This document shows positions 8,167-18,306 of a stretch of DNA of 64,000 nucleotides, one piece after another. Within the stretch, counting starts at the first letter, position 1. Each line of letters opens with the position of its first letter. The position numbers were made by a program, and so were the translations under genes. This DNA comes from Aestuariivirga litoralis (GTDB taxonomy: Bacteria; Pseudomonadota; Alphaproteobacteria; Rhizobiales; Aestuariivirgaceae), in NCBI RefSeq assembly GCF_015714715.1, contig NZ_WAHS01000001.1, positions 310,001 through 374,000 on the forward strand, given 5' to 3'. The notes under the pieces are model-generated. The model was not told where the DNA came from. It saw only the letters and a program-made list of their open reading frames with translations, and did no database searches.

Positions 8167-8553
8167 TTATTCGTCGCTGGTGCAGTCAGAGACGGCGATG
8201 GTGCAATCGCCTTCTTTGCAGGCATTGAGGGCGCCAGACTCGGCGTCCTTCTTGGTCGGCGCTTTGCCCCAGCCGGCATTGCCCTTGCCATCAACCGCGA
8301 GCGCCCCGCACTGCTCATAGGTCACGATGGTTTTGCATTCTTCGCCGCCGGCTTCCTTGCACTGGGCCACGGCTGTATCAGAAGCCGCCGCTTCCGTGTC
8401 ATCGCCGCCGATGCCGTAATAGGGCTCTTTTTCGGCCTTCTTGGTATCAATGGCGATGGCGCCCCATTTCGAAGCATCCGCAAAGGCAAATTGCGATGGC
8501 ATCAGTGCGCCCACGAAAAGCAGCGCGGCGAGTGAAAGGCGAAGGCTGGTCAT
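8167..8553 (-). CDS. DUF4189-type secreted protein
   Basis: The product has 128 residues. I chose the ATG at 8553 because it starts a clean signal peptide (MTSLRLSLAALLFVGALMPSQFAFA). The longer frame would overlap greA with an implausible leader. The mature part has two copies of a W-G-A-I/A-G-KAPT pattern and several cysteines (AQCKEAGGEECKTIVTYEQCGALAV, NACKEGDC), as in the DUF4189 family of periplasmic proteins. The function is unknown. It lies 55 bases downstream of greA in the same direction. Confidence 0.8.
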   Translation of the reverse strand: MTSLRLSLAALLFVGALMPSQFAFADASKWGAIAIDTKKAEKEPYYGIGGDDTEAAASDTAVAQCKEAGGEECKTIVTYEQCGALAVDGKGNAGWGKAPTKKDAESGALNACKEGDCTIAVSDCTSDE

Positions 8554-8608
8554 GGCAGTGTTCCCCAATTGTGATGATACTAAATCGTTCGACAGACGAA
8601 TTGGCAAA

Positions 8609-9085
8609 TTACGACCATGCAACCTTCTTGATTTCATAAGACTTGCCGCCACCGGGCGTGTTTACTTCCACGCTGTCGCCCTGTTTCTTGCCGATCAGGG
8701 CGCGAGCAATGGGGGACGAGATCGAGATGCGTCCCTTCTTCACGTCGGCCTCAAAGTCGCCAACGATCTGGTACTTCACTTCAGCATCGGTATCTTCATC
8801 GATCAAAACCAGCCTGGCGCCGAATTTCACGGTCGAGCCGGACAAGGTGCTGGGGTCAATCACTTCGGCGCGCGACAGCTTGTCTTCCATTTCGGAAATG
8901 CGGGTCTCGTTCCAGCCTTGGGCTTCCTTGGCGGCATGGTATTCGGCATTTTCCGACAGGTCGCCATGGGCGCGCGCTTCTTCAATTGCATGAATGATGC
9001 GCGGGCGTTCCTCCTGCTTGAGGATGCGAACTTCCTCCTGCATGGTGGTGTAGCCTTCAGCGGTCATCGGAACCTTGTCTACCAT
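8609..9085 (-). CDS. greA: Transcription elongation factor GreA
   Basis: The product (158 residues) rescues backtracked RNA polymerase by stimulating cleavage of the transcript 3' end. The N-terminal coiled-coil carries the [15 protein letters not shown] tip motif with acidic catalytic residues near 40. The C-terminal FKBP-like globular domain ends with [23 protein letters not shown]. The start at 9085 gives [12 protein letters not shown], the usual GreA opening; a longer frame would add 20 unlikely residues. It lies downstream of carB, separated by a terminator, an order seen in many alphaproteobacteria. Confidence 0.96.
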   Translation of the reverse strand: MVDKVPMTAEGYTTMQEEVRILKQEERPRIIHAIEEARAHGDLSENAEYHAAKEAQGWNETRISEMEDKLSRAEVIDPSTLSGSTVKFGARLVLIDEDTDAEVKYQIVGDFEADVKKGRISISSPIARALIGKKQGDSVEVNTPGGGKSYEIKKVAWS

Positions 9086-9154
9086 CGTTGTTATACCTTC
9101 TAGGACGCAATGCTGCGCCAGAGACCCGTAAAGGTCCCAAGCCACTGCACTGCA

Positions 9155-9195
9155 AAAGAAAAATCAGCCCGGCTTGGGGATAGTTGCCAGCCGGG
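9155..9195 (-). terminator. Rho-independent terminator after carB
   Basis: On the minus strand the arms 9195-9188 and 9173-9166 (GCCCGGCT / AGCCGGGC) form an 8-bp GC-rich stem, followed by TGATTTTTCTTTT. It lies just after the carB stop at 9251 and before greA, so greA probably has its own promoter. Confidence 0.8.
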
Positions 9196-9250
9196 CGTCA
9201 CCTAATGTGGACCAAATTGGCCAATTTTGCAAGTGGAGGGGAAGCCAGCT

Positions 9251-12200
9251 CTACTTGAAGTAATCTTGCAGTGACTTCACCTCAATCGCGTTGGCCTTGC
9301 GGGCCGCGATGGCTTTGGCGGCGGAGAGGATGCCGGGCAGTGTGGTGTAGTAAGGCACCTTCTGCATCACCGCAGTCTGGCGGATGGATTTTGAATCCGA
9401 TTCCGACGAGCGCGTCTCGGTGGTGTTGAGCACCAATTGAATGTCGCCGTTCTTGATGGCGTCCACAATATGCGGGCGGCCTTCGAGAACCTTGTTCACC
9501 TTGGTGGCGGGCACGCCCTTGCTTTCAAGATAGGCATGGTTGCCGCCCGTGGCTTTGATCGCGAAACCAAGTTCGGAAAGAGTCTTGATGGCGGTGAGCA
9601 CTTTGGGGCGGTCGCCTTCCTTAACGGAAACGAACACCGTGCCGGACAGCGGAATGCGCATGCCCGCACCGAGCTGCGCTTTGGCGAAGGCCATGTCGTA
9701 GCTGGAATCGAGGCCCATCACTTCGCCGGTGGAGCGCATTTCTGGCCCCAGCAACGCATCCACACCGGGGAAACGGTTGAAGGGAAAAACGGCTTCCTTA
9801 ACAGCGATATGCGAGATCTTCTTCGGTTTCAGCTTGAAGCTTTCCAGTTTCTCGCCGGCCATCACGCGCGCGGCGATTTTCGCCACCGGCAAGCCGATCA
9901 CTTTGGCCACGAAGGGCACGGTGCGCGAGGCGCGCGGGTTCACTTCGAGGATGTAAACCTGGCCATCCTTGATGGCGAATTGCACATTCATCAAGCCGAC
10001 CACATTGAGGGCGAGGGCGAGCTTCTTGGCCTGCGCTTCAAGCTCGGCGATCATCGGTGCCTTGAGCGAATAGGGCGGCAGCGAGCAGGCAGAGTCACCG
10101 GAATGGATGCCTGCCTCTTCAATGTGCTCCATCACCCCGGCGATGAACACGTCCTTGCCATCGCAGATCGCATCGACATCGACTTCGATGGCGTTGGACA
10201 GATAGCTGTCGATCAGCACCGGCGAGTCACCGGAGACGACCACGGCTTCCTTGATGTAACGCTGCAGCTGCAGCTCGTCCTTGACGATTTCCATGGCGCG
10301 GCCGCCCAGCACATAGGACGGGCGGATGACGACGGGATAGCCAATGCGCTTGGCGATCTTCTTGGCCTCAGAGCCGGAATAGGCCATGCCATTTTCAGGC
10401 TGCTTGAGCTTGAGTTTCTTCACCAGCTTGGAGAAACGCTCGCGGTCTTCAGCCAAATCGATCGCATCCGGAGTGGTGCCGAGGATAGGAACGCCAGCGG
10501 CTTCCAGTGCTGCGGCGAGTTTCAGCGGCGTCTGGCCACCGAACTGCACGATCACGCCTTTCAGCGTGCCCTTGGATTGTTCAACGCGGATGATTTCGAG
10601 CACGTCTTCGGCGGTCAGCGGTTCGAAATAGAGCCGGTCAGACGTGTCATAGTCAGTGGACACTGTTTCGGGATTGCAATTGACCATAATCGATTCATAG
10701 CCGGCTTCCACCAATGCAAAGCAGGCGTGGCAGCAGCAATAGTCAAACTCGATGCCCTGGCCGATGCGGTTCGGGCCGCCGCCGAGGATGATGACCTTCT
10801 GGCGGTCTGAAGGCAGGGCCTCGTTGCCGTCATTGCCGGCAAGGCCTGTTTCATAGGTCGAATACATATAGGCGGTGGGCGAGGCGAATTCGGCGGCACA
10901 CGTATCAATGCGCTTGAAGACGGGATGCACGTTCAGCTTCGCGCGGTGCTTGGCCACGCGGGCCTCCGTGGTGCGCGCAAGCTTGGCCAGCCGCGTGTCT
11001 GAAAAGCCCATGCCTTTCAGTTGACGCAGGTTCTGGGCATCACTGGGCAAGCCACTGGTCTGGATTCGTTTTTCGGTCTCCACGATTTCCTGTATCTGTC
11101 GAATAAACCAGGGCTCATACTTGCAGGCCGAGAAGATTTCCTCGACGCTCGTGCCATGGCGCAAAGCTTGCGCGATCTTCAGGAGGCGGTCCGGTGTCGG
11201 GCGCGCAAGTGCCGCACGTATGGCGTTGCGGTCATCATCTTCGCCCATGCCGGCGATCTCGACTTCATCGAAACCGGAGAGGCCGGTTTCCAGACCACGC
11301 AGCGCCTTCTGCACGCTTTCCTGGAAGTTGCGGCCAATGGCCATGACTTCGCCCACCGACTTCATCGCGGTGGTGAGCAGCGGTTCGGAGCCGGGGAATT
11401 TTTCGAAGGCGAAGCGCGGGATCTTGGTGACGACATAGTCAATCGTCGGTTCGAAGCTGGCGGGTGTTGCGCCGCCGGTAATATCATTGGCCAATTCGTC
11501 CAGCGTGTAACCCACCGCCAGCTTGGCGGCGATCTTGGCAATCGGGAAGCCGGTGGCTTTGGAGGCCAACGCTGACGAGCGCGACACGCGTGGATTCATT
11601 TCGATGACCACCAGGCGGCCATCCGCCGGGTTCACCCCGAACTGCACATTGGAGCCGCCCGTCTCGATGCCGATCTCACGCAGCACCGCAATCGAGGCGT
11701 TGCGCATGATCTGGTATTCTTTGTCGGTGAGGGTGAGGGCAGGCGCCACAGTGATCGAGTCACCGGTATGCACGCCCATCGGGTCGATGTTTTCGATGGA
11801 GCAGATGATAATGCAATTGTCCGCCGTGTCGCGGACCACTTCCATCTCATATTCCTTCCAGCCCAACACTGACTCTTCGATCAGCACTTCGGCGGTGGGC
11901 GAGGCATCTAGGCCCTTTTCGATGATGTCGAAGAAGTCTTCGCGGGTATAGGCGATGCCGCCTCCGGTGCCGCCCAAAGTGAAGGACGGGCGGATGATGC
12001 AGGGCAGGCCGATATCCAGCATGGCCTCATAAGCTTCCGCCATGGCGCGGTTGCGGTAATTCTTCTGACGGTCAGCCTCGCCCTCAGCCCATTTACGCTC
12101 GAACATTGTCTTGTCGGGGGCTGCTTCCAGCTGGATGGCATAGGCTTCCTTGTCGGCGTCTTTGGCAGTGGAGGCATTGGCCAGGCGTGACTTTGGCGTT

Positions 12201-12625
12201 TCGAGGCCGATCTTCTTCATAGCCTCGCGGAACAGCTCACGGTCCTCGGCCTTGTCGATGGCTTCGGCCTTGGCGCCGATCAGCTCAACATTGAATTTGT
12301 CGAGCACGCCCATCTTGTTGAGCGAGAGTGCGGTATTCAGTGCCGTCTGCCCGCCCATGGTGGGGAGAATCGCGTCGGGGCGTTCCTTTTCGATGATCTT
12401 GGCGACGACTTCCGGGGTGATCGGCTCAATGTAAGTGGCATCAGCCAGATCCGGGTCGGTCATGATGGTGGCCGGATTGGAATTGACCAGGATGACACGG
12501 TAGCCTTCGGCCTTCAGTGCCTTGCAGGCCTGGGTTCCGGAATAATCGAACTCGCAGGCCTGGCCGATAATGATCGGCCCAGCCCCGATGATGAGGATGG
12601 ACTTGAGGTCGGTTCTTTTCGGCAT
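9251..12625 (-). CDS. carB: Carbamoyl-phosphate synthase large subunit
   Basis: The product (1124 residues) makes carbamoyl phosphate from bicarbonate, ammonia and two ATP for pyrimidine and arginine synthesis, working with the glutaminase subunit CarA. Two homologous halves are visible, each beginning with a nucleotide-fold segment ([21 protein letters not shown] near 10 and [21 protein letters not shown] near 600). Each contains an ATP-grasp domain ([14 protein letters not shown] and [13 protein letters not shown]). The last ~140 residues are the MGS-like allosteric domain. The protein is slightly longer than the E. coli enzyme, as usual in alphaproteobacteria. carA is not in the window. 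Confidence 0.98.
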   Translation of the reverse strand: MPKRTDLKSILIIGAGPIIIGQACEFDYSGTQACKALKAEGYRVILVNSNPATIMTDPDLADATYIEPITPEVVAKIIEKERPDAILPTMGGQTALNTALSLNKMGVLDKFNVELIGAKAEAIDKAEDRELFREAMKKIGLETPKSRLANASTAKDADKEAYAIQLEAAPDKTMFERKWAEGEADRQKNYRNRAMAEAYEAMLDIGLPCIIRPSFTLGGTGGGIAYTREDFFDIIEKGLDASPTAEVLIEESVLGWKEYEMEVVRDTADNCIIICSIENIDPMGVHTGDSITVAPALTLTDKEYQIMRNASIAVLREIGIETGGSNVQFGVNPADGRLVVIEMNPRVSRSSALASKATGFPIAKIAAKLAVGYTLDELANDITGGATPASFEPTIDYVVTKIPRFAFEKFPGSEPLLTTAMKSVGEVMAIGRNFQESVQKALRGLETGLSGFDEVEIAGMGEDDDRNAIRAALARPTPDRLLKIAQALRHGTSVEEIFSACKYEPWFIRQIQEIVETEKRIQTSGLPSDAQNLRQLKGMGFSDTRLAKLARTTEARVAKHRAKLNVHPVFKRIDTCAAEFASPTAYMYSTYETGLAGNDGNEALPSDRQKVIILGGGPNRIGQGIEFDYCCCHACFALVEAGYESIMVNCNPETVSTDYDTSDRLYFEPLTAEDVLEIIRVEQSKGTLKGVIVQFGGQTPLKLAAALEAAGVPILGTTPDAIDLAEDRERFSKLVKKLKLKQPENGMAYSGSEAKKIAKRIGYPVVIRPSYVLGGRAMEIVKDELQLQRYIKEAVVVSGDSPVLIDSYLSNAIEVDVDAICDGKDVFIAGVMEHIEEAGIHSGDSACSLPPYSLKAPMIAELEAQAKKLALALNVVGLMNVQFAIKDGQVYILEVNPRASRTVPFVAKVIGLPVAKIAARVMAGEKLESFKLKPKKISHIAVKEAVFPFNRFPGVDALLGPEMRSTGEVMGLDSSYDMAFAKAQLGAGMRIPLSGTVFVSVKEGDRPKVLTAIKTLSELGFAIKATGGNHAYLESKGVPATKVNKVLEGRPHIVDAIKNGDIQLVLNTTETRSSESDSKSIRQTAVMQKVPYYTTLPGILSAAKAIAARKANAIEVKSLQDYFK

Positions 12626-12722
12626 GTGCGGGAAACCCTGATTTGGGGTTTCCTACACAGTGCGACCGGAGATTCCAAGACCTGTTTGCGCTGCAGTAAT
12701 CAGCTGGGGATTACTGCTGAAA

Positions 12723-13067
12723 TTACTGGCGGGACCAGTTTTCTGACTTGCAGATAAAGCCCAGCACACAGCCGGAGACCCGAAGCGTGTTGCCGCTGAT
12801 CGAGCCTGAACCAGAATAGGTCTTCTTGTTTTCCAGATCAGTCAGCGAGCCCGAATATTTGCCGCTGCCCGTTGCCTTCAATTTGCCAGCCGAGCCGCCT
12901 GCATTGGGGCCCGAAGCTGCCGTGGCGCAGAAGCCGCCGCCGCAGGCCGAAAATTTGACCAGGATGCCGTTTGGGCGCTTCCACAAGCCTTCAATCGGAT
13001 CGGCGAAAGCCTGGCCGGTAAAAAGCAGTGCGCCCGCAATGGTCAAAACCGAAATTGCTGTTTTCAT
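12723..13067 (-). CDS. Small secreted protein of the DUF2147 type
   Basis: The product has 114 residues with a signal peptide ending AFA before DPIEGLWKRPNG. The opening GLW+R+NG and the ending SGCVLGFICKSENWSR resemble DUF2147 proteins, which are small beta-rich exported proteins; the member is short. The middle is unusually rich in Gly and Ser (TASGPNAGGSAGKLKATGSGKYSG). It is transcribed leftward on its own. No biochemical role is known. Confidence 0.75.
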   Translation of the reverse strand: MKTAISVLTIAGALLFTGQAFADPIEGLWKRPNGILVKFSACGGGFCATAASGPNAGGSAGKLKATGSGKYSGSLTDLENKKTYSGSGSISGNTLRVSGCVLGFICKSENWSRQ

Positions 13068-13234
13068 GTGTTGCTGATCCCCTCTGTCGCTGTTCCTGTT
13101 TTCCGGAACTGTGGGTACAAGCTAAACACGCAAAGAGCAGGGACGCAACCCGGCCAGTGAGGGGGCGTGATCTGGCCGGGCCGCATCCCTGCATTCGCAA
13201 GCTGGACAGCAACGCGAATTTGGAGGCGAAGGAT

Positions 13235-13366
13235 TTAACCTTGCGTCTTGTAGGCGATGCTGGAGCCAGCATCGTAATGATGCGGCTTGGGCAGGCTGTT
13301 GCCGGCGAATGCACCAGCAGACAGGAAGGCCAATGAAAGTACGAGTGTCAGAATGGTGGTCTTCAT
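13235..13366 (-). CDS. Very small secreted protein with a GSSxxYKT motif
   Basis: The product has 43 residues. I placed the start at the ATG at 13366 because AGGAGGACAAT precedes it, a strong ribosome site, and it begins a signal peptide (MKTTILTLVLSLAFLSAGAFA). The mature peptide is only ~22 residues (GNSLPKPHHYDAGSSIAYKTQG). Its P-K-P...GSSxxYKT pattern recurs in the gene at 13844-14056, so the two are probably distant paralogues. The family is not recognised. Confidence 0.6.
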   Translation of the reverse strand: MKTTILTLVLSLAFLSAGAFAGNSLPKPHHYDAGSSIAYKTQG

Positions 13367-13597
13367 ATTGTCCTCCTCAAGCTTCATCGTTGAACTTGAG
13401 ATGACTTTGGCAGGCGGCCCTGGAACCGGCACTGAACGGCGCGTTCATATTCGGTTTAGGTTGGAGGCGGTTTTGGGAGCCGTCTGAAATCAAAACGCAA
13501 ATGCGCTTCAGAACGGGTGCAAGCTCACACAAAAACGGGCCCGCAGATGGGCCGGATTGTGAGCGAATCATGGAATTTGCAGTGTTGCCGTATGGAC

Positions 13598-13640
13598 AAA
13601 AAAGAACCCCCGGGAGGGATATCCGGGGGGTCTTCTTTTT
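13598..13640. terminator. Strong hairpin, probable bidirectional terminator
   Basis: AAGAACCCCCGG and CCGGGGGGTCTT form a long GC-rich stem with a 9-base loop, flanked by an A-run on the left and TCTTTTT on the right. It stands in the 477-base gap between the two small secreted-protein genes, where no other gene is visible. It can end leftward transcription from the 14056 gene. Confidence 0.7.
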
Positions 13641-13843
13641 CGCCTTGGGAGCCTTGCAGGGGACCGGGGGCGGGAGAATAAAAGGTGGAACCGGGGTTAC
13701 GAATAAGGCGATCGTCTGAGGGGTTGGGGAAAGGCGTTTTCGCGCTCAATCCGTAACCACCGGTTCCAAGTCCAGCGCGGGGAGGCAGGGGCGTGCCTTG
13801 GGGGTGCGCTGGTCGATCCGGTTTGGGGAAACCGGAAACTGGT

Positions 13844-14056
13844 TTATTGCGGGGTGTCGGAGCAATCCTCCACTGCGCACTTTTCAAGAACTACATGGTA
13901 GTCGCTGTCAGCCATTGCAACCTGGCTGAGGCTGGTTTTGTAAACCAGGCTGGAGCCTGAAGCCTGAACATCAACCGGCTTGGCCGGGTTAACGTTTGCA
14001 ATCGCAGTGGCTGCAGTGCCGGCGACGATGGCGAGAAACAATGTGTAGCGGATCAT
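13844..14056 (-). CDS. Small secreted protein with a GSSxxYKT motif
   Basis: The product has 70 residues from the ATG at 14056, which follows GGGAGAGGTCAAAG (a good ribosome site) and starts a signal peptide (MIRYTLFLAIVAGTAATAIA). The mature part contains PAKPVDVQASGSSLVYKTSL, matching the P-K-P...GSSxxYKT pattern of the gene at 13235-13366. It then has a C-terminal tail with two cysteines (KCAVEDCSDTP) that could form a disulfide. The function is unknown. Confidence 0.6.
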   Translation of the reverse strand: MIRYTLFLAIVAGTAATAIANVNPAKPVDVQASGSSLVYKTSLSQVAMADSDYHVVLEKCAVEDCSDTPQ

Positions 14057-14223
14057 CTTTGACCTCTCCCGTGTTGAACGTAAGAGGGGTGTAAAGGTTC
14101 CATTAATAACTGTTGCTGAAGACATCGTTCATCTGCCGTTTATCTTGTTCGATGGTGCTAAGATGGCCCTCGATTGTGGTTAAGGTTTTCTTTAATTTGG
14201 GCAGAACGGGGATGATGTTGTGA

Positions 14224-15633
14224 ATGTCTGATGACTTGAATTGGCTTTCCGCCACAAAATTATCAAATCTTTTCATGAAATTGCGTGTCTCACCAATAGA
14301 GGCCGCAAACGCCTGCCTTAATCAGGTGGCCAAGCACGACGGCAAGCTCAATGCGATGAGCCTGGTCGATGAAAAAATAACTTTGGCCATGGCGAAGGCC
14401 AGTGCGCAACGCTGGAAAAAGGGAAAGCCGCTTTCGGCGCTGGATGGCGTACCGGTTTTGATCAAGGATATTATGCTGGTCAAAGGCTGGCCCACGCTGC
14501 GCGGATCCAAGACGATATCCCGGAATCAGGACTGGCTGGATGATGCGCCCGCAGTTGCGCGGCTGCGTGAGGCAGGCGCAGTTTTTGTTGGAATGACGAC
14601 CACGCCGGAATTCGGCTGGAAGGGCGTTACGGATTCGCCGCTGACAGGCATCACGCGCAATCCTTGGAACTTGCAGAAGACGCCGGGTGGATCGTCGGGG
14701 GGCTCGTCTGCTGCCTTGGCGGCGGGTTATGCGCCGCTGGCCCTCGGAACGGACGGTGGCGGTTCTATCCGCATCCCAGCGGGGTTTGCTGGGGTTTATG
14801 GCCTCAAGCCATCCTTTGGCCGGGTGCCCGCCTGGCCGCTTTCACCCTTTGGCACGGTCGCCCATATCGGCCCGATGACGCGGCGGGTGAAGGATTCAGC
14901 GCTGCTTCTCAACGTGCTCAGCAAGCCTGACGTACGGGACTGGCACAGCTTGCCCTATGAACCCGTGGATTACGCCAAGGGCCTGAAGCGCGGCGTGAAG
15001 GGCATGGTCTTCGCCTATTCGCGCGATATGGGCTTTGATGTAAAAGTGGAGCCAGAAGTGGCGCGGCTGGTCGAAAAGGCCGTCAAGGCGCTGAAATCGG
15101 CGGGTGCCAAAATTGTGGAGATTGATCCCGGTTTCAAAGACCCTGCCGCCATTTTCCGTACCACGTGGTGGATGGGGGTGCGCGGAGCCTTCGAAAAGCT
15201 TTCGCCGGCAAATCTCGATTTGCTGGAACCTGCGCTTCGCGAGGTTTTCGAGCAAGCCAAGAAGATCAGTGTGGACGAAGTGATTGAGGCCACGCGCCTG
15301 CGCGGCGCCTTGGGCAGCCAGATGCGGCAATTCATGCAGGATTACGATGCGCTGCTCACGCCAACTTTGCCGATCACGGCCTTTGCCGCTGGGCAAATGC
15401 AGCCGGGTGACACCATGAATGAAGGCAAGTGGGTGAACTGGACGCCATTCACCTATCCCTTCAACCTGACGCAACAGCCCGCCGCTTCAGTGCCTTGCGG
15501 CATTGCGGCCAATGGCCTCCCGGTGGGGCTGCAGATTGTTGGGCGGATGTTCGAAGATCACAAGGTGCTGCAGATTTCCGCTGCGGTGGAAGAATTGCTG
15601 AAATCAGACGAGTTACGGCCCCCAGGTTTTTGA
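14224..15633 (+). CDS. Amidase signature family hydrolase
   Basis: The product has 469 residues. The Ser-cisSer-Lys triad of the family can be placed at K81 (VLIKDIM), S157 (PGGSSGGSSAA) and S181 (GTDGGGSIRIPA). The rest follows the usual amidase fold, including the GLKPSFGRVP loop and the C-terminal SVPCGIAANGLPVGLQIVG block. The substrate class is an amide, but this cannot be narrowed further; no GatB or GatC partners are adjacent, so it is not the tRNA amidotransferase subunit. It is transcribed alone, divergently from the small secreted protein at 13844. Confidence 0.93.
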   Translation: MSDDLNWLSATKLSNLFMKLRVSPIEAANACLNQVAKHDGKLNAMSLVDEKITLAMAKASAQRWKKGKPLSALDGVPVLIKDIMLVKGWPTLRGSKTISRNQDWLDDAPAVARLREAGAVFVGMTTTPEFGWKGVTDSPLTGITRNPWNLQKTPGGSSGGSSAALAAGYAPLALGTDGGGSIRIPAGFAGVYGLKPSFGRVPAWPLSPFGTVAHIGPMTRRVKDSALLLNVLSKPDVRDWHSLPYEPVDYAKGLKRGVKGMVFAYSRDMGFDVKVEPEVARLVEKAVKALKSAGAKIVEIDPGFKDPAAIFRTTWWMGVRGAFEKLSPANLDLLEPALREVFEQAKKISVDEVIEATRLRGALGSQMRQFMQDYDALLTPTLPITAFAAGQMQPGDTMNEGKWVNWTPFTYPFNLTQQPAASVPCGIAANGLPVGLQIVGRMFEDHKVLQISAAVEELLKSDELRPPGF

Positions 15634-15687
15634 ACATGCAACAAATCCTGCTCTCGGACGTATGCAATCTGATGAGGACAAGATTGC

Positions 15688-16698
15688 ATGCATCCGCGTG
15701 AGTGGATCGAAATCCGCCCGCAAGGGGTTTATTGCCACCCCGGTGATTTCTACATCGACCCGGCGCAACCGGTGGAGCGCGCGGTGATCACCCATGGGCA
15801 TGCCGACCATGCCCGCGCCGGGCACGGCACGGTGATCGCTACCCCGGAAACGCTGGCCATCATGCGTGCACGCTATGGCGAGGACCATGCGCGCGAATTG
15901 CAACAGCCACTCAATTACGTTGAGCAGATGGATGTGGGGCCAGTGAAGCTCAGCCTGCATCCGGCGGGGCATATACTGGGAAGTGCGCAGGCGCTGCTGG
16001 AATATGGAGGCTCACGCATTGTGTTTGCGGGCGACTACAAGCGTTCGCCCGATCCTACCTGCTTGCCATTCACGCCAGTGGATTGCGATGTGTTTGTGAC
16101 CGAGGCCACTTTCGCCTTGCCAGTGTTCACGCATCCGCCCATCGCTGGAGAAATTGCAAAACTGCTGCAGTCGTTGCGGGTTTTTCCGGAACGCTGCCAT
16201 CTGGTGGGTGCGTATTCGCTGGGCAAATGCCAGCGGGTGATCATGGAGCTGCGCACCGCAGGGTATCACGAAACCATTTACCTGCACGGCGCCATGGTCC
16301 GGCTTTGCCAGCTCTATGCGTCACTGGGTGTGCCATTGGGATCGCTGGAGCAAGTTACCGATGCCAATGCCAAAAGCCTCGGCGGCAAGGTTGTGCTTTG
16401 CCCACCCTCGGCGCTGGATGACCGCTGGTCCCGCAAGCTGCCCGACCCGGTTCATATCGCCGCCTCCGGTTGGATGCGCATTCGCGCCCGCGCCAAGCAG
16501 GCAGGGGTGGAACTGCCGCTGATCATCTCTGATCACGCCGATTGGAATGAGTTGAACCAAACCTTGCAGGATGTGGGCGCGCCCGAAGTGTGGATCACCC
16601 ATGGCCGCGAAGATGCGCTGGTCTATGAGGCAACGAAGAATGGCTTCAAGGCGCAGGCGCTGCATCTTCTGGGTTACGAAGAGGATGATTCCGAGTGA
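15688..16698 (+). CDS. Ligase-associated DNA exonuclease (metallo-beta-lactamase fold)
   Basis: The product has 336 residues. The metal-binding HGHADH motif is at 36-41, followed by a histidine in AGHILGSA (~95), an aspartate in FAGDYKRS (~115) and HADW (~280) in the beta-CASP region. This is the pattern of the exonuclease encoded beside ATP-dependent DNA ligases. Its GTG-started partner overlaps the stop of this gene by four bases (GTGA), so translation is coupled. The pair is thought to process and seal broken DNA ends, although the exact repair role is not settled. Confidence 0.93.
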   Translation: MHPREWIEIRPQGVYCHPGDFYIDPAQPVERAVITHGHADHARAGHGTVIATPETLAIMRARYGEDHARELQQPLNYVEQMDVGPVKLSLHPAGHILGSAQALLEYGGSRIVFAGDYKRSPDPTCLPFTPVDCDVFVTEATFALPVFTHPPIAGEIAKLLQSLRVFPERCHLVGAYSLGKCQRVIMELRTAGYHETIYLHGAMVRLCQLYASLGVPLGSLEQVTDANAKSLGGKVVLCPPSALDDRWSRKLPDPVHIAASGWMRIRARAKQAGVELPLIISDHADWNELNQTLQDVGAPEVWITHGREDALVYEATKNGFKAQALHLLGYEEDDSE

Positions 16699-18266
16699 AG
16701 ACATTCTCCGCATTACTTGAGCGGCTCTATTATGAGCACGGCAATCTGGGCAAGGAAAAGCTGCTCTGCGAATACTTCGCCAGCACAGCGGATCCGGACC
16801 GGGGCTATGCCTTGGCTATTATTGCCGGCACGCTGGATATCCCGAATTTTAAACGCGGTATCGTGTTGGGGCTGATCTCATCGCGGGTTGATCCGACCCT
16901 TCTTGCGCTGTCGCAAGATTATGTGGGGGAACTTTCGGAGACGGTGGCACATCTCTGGCCCAGTCAATCGGGCTCTACGCGCGAGCTGCCAGCCCTTCAC
17001 GAAATTGTTGAAACGCTGCTGACCAAATCCAAAGCTGATCTGCCTGCCTATATCGCCGAGATGTTGGACCAGATGAATTCGTCCGAGCGCTGGGCCTTTC
17101 TGAAAATTGGCACCGGCACATTGCGCATCGGTGTGTCGGCACGCTTCATCAAGCAGGTGCTCGCGAAATTCGGCGACAAGCCGGTCGAGGAAATTGAAAC
17201 GCTCTGGCATGGGATGGAGCCGCCCTACACATCCTTGTTCGCCTGGCTGGAGGGCAAGGCCGAAGCGCCCGCGGTTCACCAGCGGTTGATTTTCACGCCA
17301 GTGATGTTGGCTCACGCGCTGGAGGAGAAAGATTATCCGCGCATCACGCCAGCCGACTACGCCGCCGAGTGGAAATATGACGGCATCCGCGTGCAACTGG
17401 TTTCGAGCGCGCTGGGCAAAAGCCTGTTCACCCGTACAGGCGATGATATCGGGCATGTCTTTCCCGAAGTTCTGGCGCGGATGAATTTCGAGGCGGTGCT
17501 TGATGGTGAGTTGATTGTGAAAACTGCTGAAGGTATCGGCAGTTTCAACGCGTTGCAGCAGCGCCTCAATCGCAAGAACCCGTCGAAGAAGATGATAGAA
17601 GACTATCCAACCGCCATAGTTGCCTATGACATTCTGAAATTGGGCAGCGAAGATCTGCGCGGTCTCTCCTATGAGGAACGACGGCGCGTGCTGTCTGCCG
17701 AACTGGAAAAGCATCGCCCGGTGGATATGGAATTGTCACCGCTGGTGAGTTTTGTAGATTTCGATTCACTTGCCATGCACCGCAAGCTGGCGGCGGGGGA
17801 ACGCAATATCGAAGGGCTGATGCTGAAACGGCGTGACAGCGTCTACGTTGCTGGTCGCCCCACTGGGCCTTGGTATAAATGGAAGCATGATCCCAAACTG
17901 GTAGACGCCGTGCTGATGTATGCGCAGCGCGGCAGCGGAAAGCGCTCGTCTTATTATTCCGATTACACATTCGGACTTTGGAAGGATGATCAACTGCTCC
18001 CCATCGGCAAGGCCTATTTCGGTTTCAGCGATGAAGAGTTGAAGCAGCTCGACAAATGGGTGCGCCATCACACCACCAACTCATTCGGACCGGTGCGCGA
18101 AGTGAAACGGGAACTGGTGTTCGAAGTGGCCTTTGATGCTGTGCAGCGTTCGAAGCGCCACAAATCCGGCTTCGCCTTGCGCTTCCCGCGCATCAGCCGC
18201 ATCCGCTGGGACAAGCCTGCGGCTGAGGCTGATCATCTTGAGGCGCTGGAGCCACTCGTGGGCTAG
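16695..18266 (+). CDS. ATP-dependent DNA ligase (exonuclease-linked type)
   Basis: The product has 523 residues. The lysine that becomes adenylated is K227 in AEWKYDGIRVQL. The later motifs include VLDGELIV, NIEGLMLKRRDS and WYKWKHDPK. The N-terminal ~200 residues form the helical DNA-binding domain of LigB/Lig1-type enzymes, and the C-terminal OB-fold follows. The start is GTG at 16695, inside the stop of the exonuclease gene. No Ku or polymerase domain is present, so it is not the LigD-type end-joining ligase. It probably acts in a secondary repair pathway alongside the essential NAD-dependent ligase. Confidence 0.94.
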   Translation: MKTFSALLERLYYEHGNLGKEKLLCEYFASTADPDRGYALAIIAGTLDIPNFKRGIVLGLISSRVDPTLLALSQDYVGELSETVAHLWPSQSGSTRELPALHEIVETLLTKSKADLPAYIAEMLDQMNSSERWAFLKIGTGTLRIGVSARFIKQVLAKFGDKPVEEIETLWHGMEPPYTSLFAWLEGKAEAPAVHQRLIFTPVMLAHALEEKDYPRITPADYAAEWKYDGIRVQLVSSALGKSLFTRTGDDIGHVFPEVLARMNFEAVLDGELIVKTAEGIGSFNALQQRLNRKNPSKKMIEDYPTAIVAYDILKLGSEDLRGLSYEERRRVLSAELEKHRPVDMELSPLVSFVDFDSLAMHRKLAAGERNIEGLMLKRRDSVYVAGRPTGPWYKWKHDPKLVDAVLMYAQRGSGKRSSYYSDYTFGLWKDDQLLPIGKAYFGFSDEELKQLDKWVRHHTTNSFGPVREVKRELVFEVAFDAVQRSKRHKSGFALRFPRISRIRWDKPAAEADHLEALEPLVG

Positions 18267-18306
18267 GGTGCTTGCCCGCCATCAAAGCCCTTGCTACGCC
18301 TCAGGG

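Noticed and set aside
15688-18266. A bacterial non-homologous end-joining (Ku-LigD) locus
   Set aside because: The ligase has no polymerase or phosphoesterase domain and no Ku gene is present; it is the separate exonuclease-linked ligase type.
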